Positions 21,307-35,094 of a stretch of DNA of 64,000 bases are shown in pieces. The stretch lies in contig JASANC010004740.1 of the NCBI GenBank assembly GCA_030248135.1, positions 1 to 64,000 of the forward strand. Reading direction: 5' to 3'. The position numbers were made by a program, and so were the translations under genes. Position 1 is the stretch's first letter, and each line of letters begins with the position of its first letter. Under the pieces are notes generated by a model. It did no database searches, was not told the origin of the DNA, and was given only the letters and a program-made list of their open reading frames with translations. Origin of the DNA: Theristus sp. LFF4_11. Lineage: Eukaryota > Nematoda > Chromadorea > Monhysterida > Xyalidae.

Positions 21307-24300
21307 AAAGAAATCTGTAAATGCTCAAAATTGAAAACCAATGATTGTTGCGCAGTGTCATCTCAGCTGTTTATTTCGTCAGGAACAAATTGTTTTCCAG
21401 TTCGTTTCAAACTTTATACCCACATAATAACCGTAAATCGTAAAAGTAGCACTTGATGTGTTGTGCGTTGCACAGAGCGAGCATAACTGCAGCCGAGAAT
21501 ATGGTGATCACTATGATATTATGACAAAAAGAGCATGAAAACACACGAATGCAGCAGCGCCACGCTCACAAATGACGCCAGGAAACGTGCTAAGAACGCA
21601 ATAAAGTGCTGCTCGCCAAGTGTCATTCAGAAACCAACTACACGCCGCTTGGTGGTAAACGGCATCGCAACGCACATCACGTCTCACAAGAACGCACACA
21701 AAATAGATCAGCGATGTGAATTTGCTGGAGCTTCTAAACTATGCTAATAAAAGTAAATGATGGTCGAACGGAAACTGATCACACTGCACCGAACCTGACG
21801 AACCGATGAATATCACGAATGTCTATCCACAGTTTGCTCCCGTGTGTAATGGTGAATTATGACATTTGCAACTCCTATGGCAGGTAAAAAGTGCACACGT
21901 CTCCCATCGCACAAAAATAATTGTACGTTTCAAAACTGTTCCCGGAACTTGAGCATTTTTTTGCAATTTTATTCTCAGCGAATAAAAAACGACCAACGTC
22001 ATATGCTCACACTACCGTGCAAGAAAGTGACGTTTAATCGCAACAAGTTCCGGAAAAAAGTTGAGGCGGCGGGCGGGGTGGGTGGACGCGGCAAGAGCAT
22101 GACCTGGGCATGTGCTAACCAACTTATATGTGCAAATGTACGCTGAAATGCTGCTCTTCCACTGTGCTGTGACGTTTATGCTTCACGTACATAACATGTA
22201 CGAGCAGATGATAAACTGAGCAAAAAACTGATGCGACTGCAGTGACTTGGTTCGCAACTTTGTGTCCAGAAAGAAGTTTTTGTCGCCCTCCACAACGGCA
22301 GTACTCGTTAGTTGCATTTTTGGGGCACGTGCGATGCACGATTTACGTTTTTGGAACAAAAGACTTTTGAGCAGTTACGGTTACGTACGGTTTTTGTGGA
22401 AGAACGTTCGAGGATGCAAGCGCTCACGCACGCGCAAAGAACAGTGATGCAAGAAGGAAAGTAAAATTTAAAAAATTTATACTGCAATGTTTAAAATTTT
22501 TATTATACAGATACTCAAATGTTTCATATTACTGCGTAATTTCAATATACAATTAAAGTACAGATTAGTACCAGAACAGTCTTCTGTCTGACCGACCAAT
22601 GAATAGGACCTTATCAAAACGAAGTAAGCAAAAGTTGCAGCTGTGAAAAGAACAACATAGACGCCACGTTTGAAACCAGCAATTTTCGTTTGTTTCACCA
22701 TTGAAAAAACCTCCTCAGTAGCTCCACAAAATTACAGCATAACACGGAGATACATTGACATAAACAAACGCATGAGAAATCATATACGTAAATCAGACAG
22801 ACACGGAAGCGAAATAATGGAAAACACACAAAGTTGACTGGCGCATGTAGCCGAAGGAAGCCACTGGCCAGGGCGCATGCGCAACTTTTGCTGTTGACAC
22901 GCTTGCTCAGATGTTACCAATGGCCAGCGCTGAATAATTGATTCCTTCATTCATAGTGCGAGCATTTGTGCCACTTGAAGCATGCATTATGCGCACACAG
23001 AACATTTCATTCAAAAACAAACACAAAAAGCGCGTTGCTTGTTGATTCAGGGAACAATGTGGTCTTGTGCTGCTGAGCTCCGACGACACAGTTGTTGCCG
23101 GCTTGTGTGATTTGTGCTCACTAACGGATGCACCGGAAACGTGTATACAGTACGATAATTCGTATGTACACATATCGCGAAAAAACTTGCTAATAATGTG
23201 ACTTTCAAGAAAACAATGCAAATGGACTGACAAAAGAACACAAAGTGCTGTGAATCTGATCGTTGAACGTTTTGAGCATATAAAGACATCGCTGGCGCAC
23301 TTTGATGTTTGTTTTCAAGTGAGACATAATGAACACAAGATTTGAAATATATGCCTACTTGCAGTCACCGACTCAACTCGGGATTACAGCTGTGCGGGTA
23401 CAACATGTACATACACTGGGACATTGTGTTGCTTGTTTGCATGTTCCACTACGCGAATATACATAGTTCTTCAACAAAACAACATGGCAACTTTGTAACA
23501 GATAGGATCAAGGGAATACAAGACTTGCTAAACACAGCATTGTAGATACTATGTACAATGTACATACATGTGTGTAGATGTACATGTATGACATTATATC
23601 ATGGAATGTAAAAAATCAGACGCCAGAAGAGCGAAAAAGATAAGCGAATACGAATGGTTCGGCGATCTTTTGAGCATACACTGCACATACAACTGTACCA
23701 GCAAACCTGCTTATGAGTTGGCGACACTGTCTCATCAAATGACGAGGTTGATCAGTGAATCCCAGTGGAGTGTGCCGCCTTTTTTAATCCCAAGATCATT
23801 TGATTTTTTCTTCAAAGTTAAGAAGTCCAATAATGATGCAACTGCTGCTATCGACCGGTCACAGACATTCAATGAGTTTGTATTGCAATCGGCATGTGCC
23901 ATGCCGAGCCATCATAAATTACCGACAAAAAGTGCAACACCACAAACTGACAGTATGCACGCGACACCAAAAAAGAATAACATCATCATATAAAATCCAG
24001 AACATTATGAGATGCTCAAAATGTGATAGCAGGAGTTTCGAGGATCGACCGCCAGTCAAGATTGTTCTCTTCATGATGAAAACGCGGCGGCATGATGTCA
24101 TTTATAATGTCCCGCCTGATATCGTCATTTCCGCATGCACTAGGGACTAGCGAGAGTTAAGAATTTTTGGCTAAAAAAACGCAAAAGCAAAACCGTGCTT
24201 AAAACACGGCACGGACACAACAACACAAAGAGTGCTGAAAGAAAAATCTACGCGAATTATTCAGGGCGATGGCGATCGACGTGCATTAATCGCTGTCAGC

Positions 24301-25512
24301 TTGCATCCTGCGATGCATGGGGAAGCCAGCTAGCGCGTTGCAGTGCTGCTAAAGAAAGGGAATTTTTTAAAAACCAGTCAACACAGGTGCATGTTATGGC
24401 ATGCACGCTGTTGCACGGAGAAAATGAAGCATGTGCATATTGTACAATTGTATTTGGACTAGCGTTTTGTGTCGGGCTTATTGTTCCCGGCAGAATTGGC
24501 GCTATTCAAATTTGTAGTATACCATTGCAAAGTAGGTGCAGGCAAAATATGCCAAAATCACGCCTGCAAACGCTTCGCTGCGCAAGGCTTATTGTTTTTA
24601 ACACCCACTGTCATAACCAGCAAATATAAAGCTGCAGATAAATCGATGGCCGCTACAAGAACACGTCGCCACTTGGCACATTCAGACGCAACTTTCAGTG
24701 GTGCGTGGTTCAGCACTCGATTCAATGTAATACAATATGGAATACCTGGCTAATTCGATTTGACCTACAGCACGCTTGCCTCACAACGTGTGCTCAACTG
24801 TTGGGTCGCTGTCAGCTGCAACTCAGTTACATTCGTCAAGTCATTTTTGAATGCGACTTTCAGCGATCCCTTTTCTGGGTTCTGAAATCCTCTCTCACAT
24901 CACGCAGAATAATAAGTACGCCAGTTTTGGTTGAACAGTAACAGTTGAGATTTCAAATTGCAGCAATGGCAAACGTTAAAGTTATACTTGTCCTGGCATG
25001 GCAGGCATGCGGCCACGCATTTGGACACGAGTGGCAGAGTGGCCAGTGCTGCCAACGTGTCATGCAAGTACGACTCACAGATTAACTAGCTTGCCTTGCA
25101 AGTGCTTCATGTGCTCATCATGTTCACAATGAAAAACATTCGATTGAACAGTGTGGCAACATTAGGCGCAGGTAATGGCACTCAATTGATCAGTCACTGC
25201 TTTTGATGACAATAATCAATGGAGTCATGTAGATCAAGTGATTGGCCCAGACAAACAGCATTCATTGCAAAGTTTTGTTGGTATTTGGAACGTAACAAGT
25301 CTTTAATGGTCAGCGTGGAACAGTCAACTAGTATTTTTTTGCGTCAATTGATGCGTCAATTGTCAATTTATAGAGAGTGAAAGATGTCAATGTGTCAAGA
25401 TGCAACAGACAGACAGACAGCAAACATCATGTTTACGAAAACAATCTTTTATCACAGCCATTTTTTGATTGCATTCAACCGGTCGAACCGAACGTTTGTA
25501 ACGATGCGATTG

Positions 25513-27081
25513 TTAATAATACGGTTCCCATGAGCTGCCATCGTTTGGTGTCAAATGTCCCGTAACCAGCAGCACAACATCCACGATCCACCAAACGCCA
25601 AGGCCACCCAATGTAATTAGTTTGCCTGCATTTCACAGCAAGTAGCTTTTTGTGGAAAGAAATGTTGAAAATTTCAGCTCAGCAAATCATAAAAATATTT
25701 CTTGTTAAACAGTCTGAAGCTTTTGAATTGCAAGTATCAATTTTCAATTGCGACTGGGGGCGAAAACATCAAGTGCTTCAATTGAAAAGTTCAGTGCATT
25801 TATCTGATGTGTCCATGACAGTGCAAGTGGAAGTGCAACACACAAATATGAGCACATGAGGCAACTGACTGCAAGAAGCCAAGCGAATACCAACACTGTA
25901 AGCAGCCAGCGAACAAGCGGTACATGTTGGTGTTGCACTGTGCCGCTGTGATCAGTGAACGCAAAATGTGTCTGCGACACTAACCGACACCGATGGCCGT
26001 GTAGCCAAGACAAAACCGGTCGACCGCCACAAAACCGAGGAAAATCGAGTAAAGCAACGTTGACATGAAGTAATGACCCGTGTACCTGCAGTATCAGATG
26101 TTTTTATAAACCCCATCGCAAGTTGGTTCAAAGCCTAAGACAGTTTGTTTTGCGCTCGTAAAAAGTGAAGAAACGCGCGAACGCAAGTGTGACAGTTGCT
26201 TAAGTGACACCACGGTTGGGTGCCAAGCAAATTTCGCACGTTCATTGAAAACTATTTCTATTGTTTGTCGATAAGAAAATGAATGGCTTCGTTGAAATTA
26301 CAATGCCCAGGAGCAAACACAAATCAACCAAAAACTGTTTGCAAATGGCCAACTTTATGCAGGGTCGTTGGCGTGTGAACACGCGTTCGCCGCTGCACTC
26401 AATGCAAGGCAGAGCTCTACATTGCACATTCGTCTTTTCCACTTCGTCAAACTTGTTTCCACCAAACTGAAAAAATACGTGACATTGTACGGTTTTGCCA
26501 GGTACAGTCGAACTCTAATATATAGGGAATCAGCTTTGATTTGCACAGAAAGCACGCATGCACGTGATCACCAACCAATCAGCTGATTCCCCATAATTTA
26601 GAGTTGGGTGCATTTTGCGGTGCTCCGCGTGCCGTGAAGTCCGACGGACACCAGGCAGACCTGCCCTGTCCTGATGTCAAGCACAACGCAGACCGCACCT
26701 TCGTACATCCGAAATCCGATTCTTTCTTTGTCTCATTTCCTTTGAGCAGCGTTGGTTCCAGACATTCGATGAACTCATTTGACCTGAAAAAAGCTAACGA
26801 ATAAACAGGGCTGACAGCAACAACGGAGTGCAACAAAACGTCTCAAAATATGAACAACTTTTGAAAAGCGTCCTATTTACAATAATAAAAATCACTTACA
26901 AAAAAGAACACGGCACGAGCGCAGATGTTCGGTGTGTCATGTTGACCAGGACAGAGTCGTCTGGACAGATTGAAACATCGGTTGCGCTCGTAAACCGATG
27001 GCACAGAAGAATGAAACTCAGCAAGCCAACAAGAACATCACCAAACAAACGACTCGTCTTTACAGCAATCATTTTCAACAT
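25513..27081 (-). CDS. TM2D2: TM2 domain-containing protein 2
   Basis: Type I/polytopic membrane protein of the conserved TM2D family, linked in flies to Notch signalling. Five exons with exact phases: 27081-26900, 26783-26699, 26466-26354, 26085-25985, 25625-25513; 197 residues (human about 214). A signal peptide ([13 protein letters not shown]) is followed by a cysteine-rich lumenal region with [35 protein letters not shown] and RQRPCIKYTGHYF. The TM2 domain has two helices separated by the family DRF motif (VAVDRFCLG), then [17 protein letters not shown] and the tail [11 protein letters not shown]. Agreement with human TM2D2 across all exons makes the assignment firm. The start is the first Met of the exon; a second Met three codons later is possible. 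Confidence 0.93.
26504..26611. repeat. Short MITE in TM2D2 intron 2
   Basis: ACTCTAATATATAGGGAATCAGCT at the left and AGCTGATTCCCCATAATTTAGAGTT at the right are inverted repeats around a ~50-bp core containing CACCAATCAGCTGAT-like sequence. Related right-end sequence appears at about 40405-40455 and 54170-54210. Confidence 0.7.
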
Positions 27082-30027
27082 CGTTCACGACTTTTCACTT
27101 TCTTTTCTTCCAGTATTATTTCTGAATAAATTGCAATCGGTTGATTAAAACTCAGTGTTGAATTGGGGTCTGTAGATTTCCATCGCAAAACATGACTTTT
27201 TGATTTACCGTCGTCATACTAGTTGTTGTAGTAGACAGACAGTGTAACATTTTTTTCGATGGATATCTGGAAGAAGCTCAGTACCGATTACCGAAGGTGA
27301 CAGACATTTTTATGTAGGGGTACGGTACCTGTGTTGAATGACTGCTTTTAGGTGTAATTTTAATTGTATGACTTAGTTTTTTTAACAATTTTTGGCTCCC
27401 CCTCCTAAGAATTACCGTGATCTATGATGTTAATCCGGTTGTTCGTGTGATGAATGCGTGATATTGTTGATTGTTTCTTTGTACTAATGGGAATTACCAT
27501 CATCGATGCTTCGGCGATATTTCTGAATATTTTGTACGATAACTGTTAAAAGTTAAAAGTAAAAATATTTTGCCATGAAAACTTATGCTTCTAATCTCAT
27601 AAATCGCAAACAAGATTTCTTCTATCAAAATGGACCGACATTTACTTGGAAATAAATCACGCGGTTAACAATAAAAATGAGCTGCAATTCTCATTTCCCA
27701 ACCCTAACCCTGAGGAACAAAAGTTTAACCGTGGTGCGAACTAGGGTTCAAATTTACTTTAAACTTAAAAAAATGCTTTTTTTAAATAGAGATTTTTAAA
27801 TTAATTTTTTAATTAAAAAAAAAACGAATTTTGGCCATCAAAATTGTACTTTCATCTGAAAATGCGTTCAAGACACTTTCCACAGAAAGTGACATTATGC
27901 TTTTTTGCCCAGAGTTTCGTGGACTTTGTTTGTGGCACAATTTTTTTGACAATTTCTACTTTCATTTCAAAGATCGACGAGCAAAGTACAGATACCGACA
28001 GAATGGGGTTGTTAAAAAAACAAAAATCGTCATTTTTGTTTTTTTAAATAAAAAATTCAAAATCAAAATTGTGCTAAATCAACCAGGGAGTTCGAAGAAC
28101 CACATTTGATGTGCAAGCGCCTCCCGAATGACTCCCGTTTGGCGGAACTTTTAAGCTTTTATTTTAAAACAAAAATGACGATTTCTGTTTTTTTAACAAC
28201 CCTACTCTGGGTTTTTTGCAGAAAAACGTCGGTTTTTTGCAGAAATTTTGGACGGTTTGGAGAATTTTTTAAGCAGATTTCTGCAAATTGCAGAAACAGA
28301 TTTGCATACAAACTTTGGTTCTGCACTATTCATTTTGTGCTTAGCGCTTGACTGAAGTTTCACATCAACATGGAAGAAATTTCAAATAGTTTTTTTTGTC
28401 AAAAACAACTGTTTCGGCGGTTGCTGTAGCGCAATGGTTGGCGTTTTGTTTTGCCTTCGTAAATAAAATCGGAGCACTTCAAATTCGAGCAACTCTCAGC
28501 ATCGTTACGAAATGATGCTCAGAACAAAAAAAATGACATTAAACAAGCACGAAAAGCATTTCCGTCATGTTTTTGAAATTTGCAGAAACCAAATTTCATT
28601 TGCAGAATTTTTCTTACCAAATTTCTGCAAATTGCAGAACCGACTTTTTGAAAAAAACCTAGACCCTACTGCTGACGGTTTTACGAGTAATATCAAAGAA
28701 AATTTTTGTTGAAGTTCAAAGAAATTTTTCGAATTTAAAAAAATCGGCATTTTTATTTTTTAATCACTTTTTTTAAATTCGATTTTTGTTTGTTTAACAG
28801 CCCTACGGCAGAAGATTCTGCAGTTGGTTTCATGAGCTCGTTAACGGACTAAAAAGCAGCAAATTACCTTGTTTTTACGCATCAAATCTGAAGAAAACTG
28901 CTTGTCAACTAGGGTTGTTAAAAAATTTTTAATTATTTTTTTTTAATTTCAAACATCAAAGTTGTGCTAAATTAACCTGGGAGTTCGAAGAACCACATTT
29001 GATGTGCAAGCGCCTCTCGAATGACTCCCGTATGGCGGAACTTTCCAGATTTTGTTTGGGTGATCTCGTTTACCTCTTTTCCAAATCATTACCATGCCTC
29101 TTCTTGTGTTTTGACCCCCAAAACGTCACTGATTGTCCCCAGCTAAAGTGAAGACAAACATACCGGCTTGAAATTCGATCAATTCTGATGATGTCGCGAC
29201 GACACGACACGAAACAGCAACCAGATAACGCAGCGCTTGCAAACAAAGCAGCTCGGACGCTCAGGCGAGGCGAATCGTCACCTTATCTGCATCGGAAATG
29301 GTAAGCCAAGCTTTGGAACGCTCAAAAACTTTATCGCAGATGTTGTCGAAGCCTAAAATCAGTCGAGTCGGTAAAACGGTCCAAAATCGACTGCTGACGG
29401 TTTTACGAGGTGATACCAAAGAAAATTGTTGTTGAACTTTCCAAAAAAATTCTGCCAAAATTTAGGTTTTCAGAGCATATTCGAGGAAAAATTTTCGCAT
29501 TAAAAAAATCGGCATTTTTGTTTTTTTTTATTTTTTATCAGTTATCACTTAAAAAATTTTTTTTGATTTTTTGTTTAACACAACCCCACTCCGCTGAACT
29601 CTGTAGTAGAGGTCCCAGTTGCGTTTTGATCTGACATACAACATCAATAATGAAACCTTGAGTTTGCAGGCGCGCATTAGTTTGACTCACCGTTACCGTA
29701 CCAAATGGAATGGACCACATACAAGTTACAACATTTTATACGTGTATAGTGGATACAAATACAACATTTTATAAGGCTGCTTTCTGTTTCGTGGTTCGTC
29801 AATGAATGATGACGGCACAAGAGTTGTTAAAAAATCGTTATTTTTGTTTTTTAAAGAGTCCAAAGTAGGATTAGCGAAAAAAAGAAAATCTGGATTTTTT
29901 TAAATTAAAAAGAGGGCCCACGGGTTACGGTAGCGGTAGTTTTGGGTCTTGACACGAAGTTGCTAAAAACCACTTTGTTTCTTGTGAATAACAGTTGAAA
30001 TTTTTCTTAATTTTTTTGATACTAAGT

Positions 30028-30950
30028 TTTTAAGTTCGTTCAAAGCGCTTCGTCGGGCTGCTGAGTTCAGCTAGACCATTTTCAGAACGATCCGGAGAAC
30101 TATAAGAGCGAAAATCGTGTTTTATTGAAATTTTGTCATTTCATAGAAGGAAAGTTGCATTTTCAACAGTAAAACAAAACAATTTTTGACGTGTACTTGA
30201 ATAGTTAACCGTTGTTTCTCTTTCGAAAATTACCAAAATTTCGGTCGCCCTCAAGACACTTACTTTTAGGTTCAACCAGCTATGCTATCTGGCCACATGG
30301 CGAGAGCCCGCTCACATGGCGAAATCATCGTATTGAAAACACGTACCAGATTTCGCGATCACGTTGCGGGCAACTGACAGACGCAAGTTTTGGTTTACAC
30401 GTTAGGTTAGCTTAGCACGCAAGTTTTAAAATGTGGCCATGAAGTTATCGGGTATCTGAAAAACGGTCGTGTGGTGTGGTATTGACCAACACCTCCGCTC
30501 CAGTTGTTTGACGTTATATCGCACAACTCTATTGTAGACCTTTAACACACGCCAAACAACAAGATATGTTCATCTCATGGCCTAGGCCTACAAGACTAAA
30601 AAACATGTTCTAAGTTGCAACACAACAATTTCTGAAACGATATTTCAATTCTGTTAAGTCATTTCAACGATAAAAATTAACCCTAAAAGTCATCCAAATC
30701 GAAAAACATGCGAAATACGTCGGTCAAGTCAAGTGACCAAATAATGACATATATACGTGTGCACACAAGGAAGTTTGGTTTGAACTTTCAAAAAATTATG
30801 CCAAAAATCGAACCTTCAGAAGAAAGTAGAAAAATTTTTTTTCAATTTTTTTAAGTTTAAATAATCTAGATGTGAAAAAGCAAAAAAATTCAAACCCCCT
30901 CACCCTATGCTTGCCTCCCTCCCCCTGCCGCAAGACCCCTAGAACAACAA
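30028..30950 (+). repeat. FB dispersed repeat, copy B
   Basis: Contains the FB landmarks in order: GTTCGTTCAAAGCGCTTCGT, GAACGATCCGG, ACTTACTTTTAGGTTCAACC, ATTTCGCGATCACGTTGCGGG and GGCCATGAAGTTATCGGGTA. It lacks the clear terminal inverted repeats seen in copy C. Confidence 0.8.
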
Positions 30951-31061
30951 CGTTGTCTACCTAAGGCTAGATGGGCAAATCCGGATTTTAAAAAAATTTG
31001 TAAATTTTTTTACTAGTTTGGTTTTATCGGTTGGCCTCGCCTACACAAGTCACAAAATATA

Positions 31062-31298
31062 CAGTGGCGGCGAAAAAGTGTTGGAACGCTGCGCGTGTGT
31101 GTGCTGTGCGTTGCGCACGTGTTTCATCAGCCGTACAAACGCTATTATGAGAATTTATGGCCAACATTGGGTTCACGGTACCCTTTTCGACCCAACGTTG
31201 CCCTTAAATTTTTGTAATGCGTTTGTACGGCTGATGCAACACGCGCGCAATACACAGCACACACGCGCGAAGCGTTCCAACACTTTTGGCCGCCACTG
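31062..31298. mobile_element. Tc1/mariner-type palindromic MITE
   Basis: CAGTGGCGGC...AAAAGTGTTGGAACGCT at the left and AGCGTTCCAACACTTTTGG...GCCACTG at the right are inverted repeats, flanked by TA on both sides (31060-31061 and 31299-31300). The arms extend inward through GCATCAGCCGTACAAACGC-like sequence, leaving a small core. There is no coding capacity. Confidence 0.88.
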
Positions 31299-31996
31299 TA
31301 TATATTAGAAAAGTTTAAGTTCACGTTCTTTGTTGGTTTCTTCTTCCTTGACCGCTTTGCTTGGTACCATTGCGGCCCGCGAAAATCTGGTTCAAAGAAT
31401 TTCGGTCTGTACAATTCAGGCCCGTCGAATTTTCTCTAGAACGAACAATAAGCTGCTGGGAGGAATGACTTTTTCACATTCCGGTTTGCATTCGCTTTCC
31501 GCAATCAAGTAACGCAATCGCAGATATAAAAAAAATTGCAAAAATAAACTAACTCCAAATCTTATCCCAAAAATAAGCAAAGTTGTTGTAGGTCTCTAAT
31601 CTTTTATATGAAGGCGCTTCGGAAACCTGAGTTTTTGAAAAAATGGTTTGCCGTGATTTGTTTGATTACTATTGCTCGTGAAACATTCGCCGGGCTGGAA
31701 TCGTGCGGGCTGGAATCGAACGGGTCGCAACTAGAGATGGATGACACGTGAAAAATTTCTGAAATTTTACGGTAATTTTTCCGGAAAATTTTCAGGAAAT
31801 TTTTCACGCTCAAAATAAATTTCTGATGGTGACTAACGAAACTAGTGACCAATAACATCCAATCTGTTGTCTGCTCCCTCCAGATCCGAGGTTAAATCGG
31901 GCTCGGGGTAATTTCCCGTTTCCGCCGGCGCCGGAGACCGAAGTTTGGTACCTTATGGTTTCCGGAACCGGTGCACGAACAATTAAATTAAAATAA

Positions 31997-33279
<1,283 letters not shown>

Positions 33280-35094
33280 TTGCAGTCACCCACAATTTGT
33301 GAATCCCGAATGCATCATCAGACACACACACCCTGCATACTTTTTGTTCTCAACATTTTCAGTTGTCTTTTCCCCATATGCTGCAATTTTTGGTTGGTTT
33401 TTCTATTTCAATTACTCTTTCTTCGCGTGCCCGCTTTCTCTTCCCGGCGTTTTTTTGTGATTTCATGATTTAAAAAAGTTCTCTGCTTCAACGTTTATAG
33501 AAGTCTTTGTGTAACACTGGATAACAAACAGTGTTATGAAACGATTGTGATATAAGGAGGTAGTTTGAAATTAGAAATTATTCCACTTTGTTTTTTGATA
33601 GTGACTGAAAAGCTGTGACTTTGCTGATTCAAAGGTTTTGAAGCGTTGTCCCGCAAACAAACAGCTTTTTTGGCGTTGTTGTTAACGCTGTTTACTTTTG
33701 ATTCGGTTTGTAACCATAGCCAGCTTGGCAGTAACCAAAATATGTCAGCCAGCAATCATTTCTATAAGTTTTTCTAAGCAGTTTTTTTCATTTTCCTTTA
33801 ATTTTTCAGAGAGCTCCTCATCGCCCTGATTTCATGTTTGCGGTTTTAGCCGAGTGTGTCGTAACGAGAGCTCTTTATTTTAAAACTCGAATTCTAATAA
33901 AACCTACAAAAAAACTCCGTAAAATGTAAACTGAGTCCCTGTTCTGGTGTGTTTGTCTGTTGGTCTTTCAATGCAGTGGTTGTTTTGGCAGTTCTGATTC
34001 TGCGGTTATTATTTATGAATAATCTTTGGGGTTTTTCAAGGTGTCAATTCATTTGATTTTTCGAGTTGTAGTCAATTACAATGGCACGATTCTTTTTATC
34101 TTGCTGTTTTTGAAACGTCGAAAATGAAATTACGTTCAGTGTTTCATTGTCGATGTTCGACAGTTTTTGTTTCAACTATCTCAGAAACTGATTTGATTTA
34201 TACACCATCTATATAACCATAAGTTTTTTGTTGAGTCAAGTGCCGTATTTTTAAAAGATCCGCACTGTTTGTGAGTTTTAAGATCGAAATTCCGTTTTAC
34301 CCAAAATTTCCTTTTTCAGCAACAGAAGACAAACATTCACAAATCATCTTGTCGTTGTTTAGGAGTCAATCAGCAAGCAAATTTCATCGAATAAAGGTAC
34401 TTGGAACGTGTGCATGCTCCGTTGGTTGTTGTTTTCATTATTCACGTATTATGTTAAAAGTATGCTATTATTGTCGCTTTTTTGTTGAGTTCCATTGTTT
34501 CTCTCAATTGTGCGGGGAATGACGAATGAGATCTTTATTTAGAAAAATACGTTTTTTTGGGTTCGTGTGTTTTGTTGTCTCTTTCTCTTTTGGAGTGTAC
34601 CTGTTTTCCACAATGGTGATCACATTTCGTATGACACAACGTGCATCTCTGTTGGCTACCACTGTTTTGTGGCTACGATTTCAAAAACTTGTCGCCATTT
34701 GAAAAGCCGACACAAAGTTTAACTTAACAAAGCAGAAAGTTCTGTCGTGCAGATTCCAATGGCGAAACAGATGATTGATTTTGCGATTTTGAGTAGAGCC
34801 GCAAATGCAGGATAAAAACCATTGATTGTCTGACTTCTACTATTGCCATCATCAAAACCGAACGAGTTGCTTTTGTACCGCAAGTTTGTGCACAATTACA
34901 CGGTTGTTCTGTGGTTTGTGTCTGGCTGGCCGTCTGGACTTGAGTAATGAAAATGAACTTGTTTTCCGATTTTCGAACAAGAATCGCACTGAAAACAAAA
35001 CGTGGTGTTTGGAAGTTGTCAGGTTTTCTTTGAGAACGCAAAACAGTCGCCCAAAAAGTCGCATTGCATTCGCATAGCAGTTCGCAAGTGAGGA
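33280..35094. other. ARF1 3' flank and spacer
   Basis: Presumably starts with the ARF1 3' UTR; T-rich. The remainder up to the end of the Nudix gene shows no recognisable coding frame or repeat that I can name. Confidence 0.5.

Larger units (their letters stand above)
19210..25512. other. Spacer without recognised genes; several repeats
   Basis: No reading frame here matched a protein family I know. It contains a GGCCGGAA foldback (19520-19870) and a copy of the FB repeat (20405-21306). The rest is AT-rich, with patches of low-complexity sequence and short unsupported frames at 22477-22701 (-), 23601-23993 (+) and 24195-24629 (+). The 5' exon of the channel gene may lie in its left part. Confidence 0.5.

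Noticed and set aside
22477..22701. Short type II membrane-like frame on the minus strand
   Set aside because: It starts well and has a hydrophobic segment, but there is no family similarity, no exon partner and an AT-rich background; not supported as a gene.
23601..24629. Frames at 23601-23993 and 24195-24629 (+)
   Set aside because: No recognisable domain, mixed hydrophobicity and no splice partners; treated as chance frames in the spacer.
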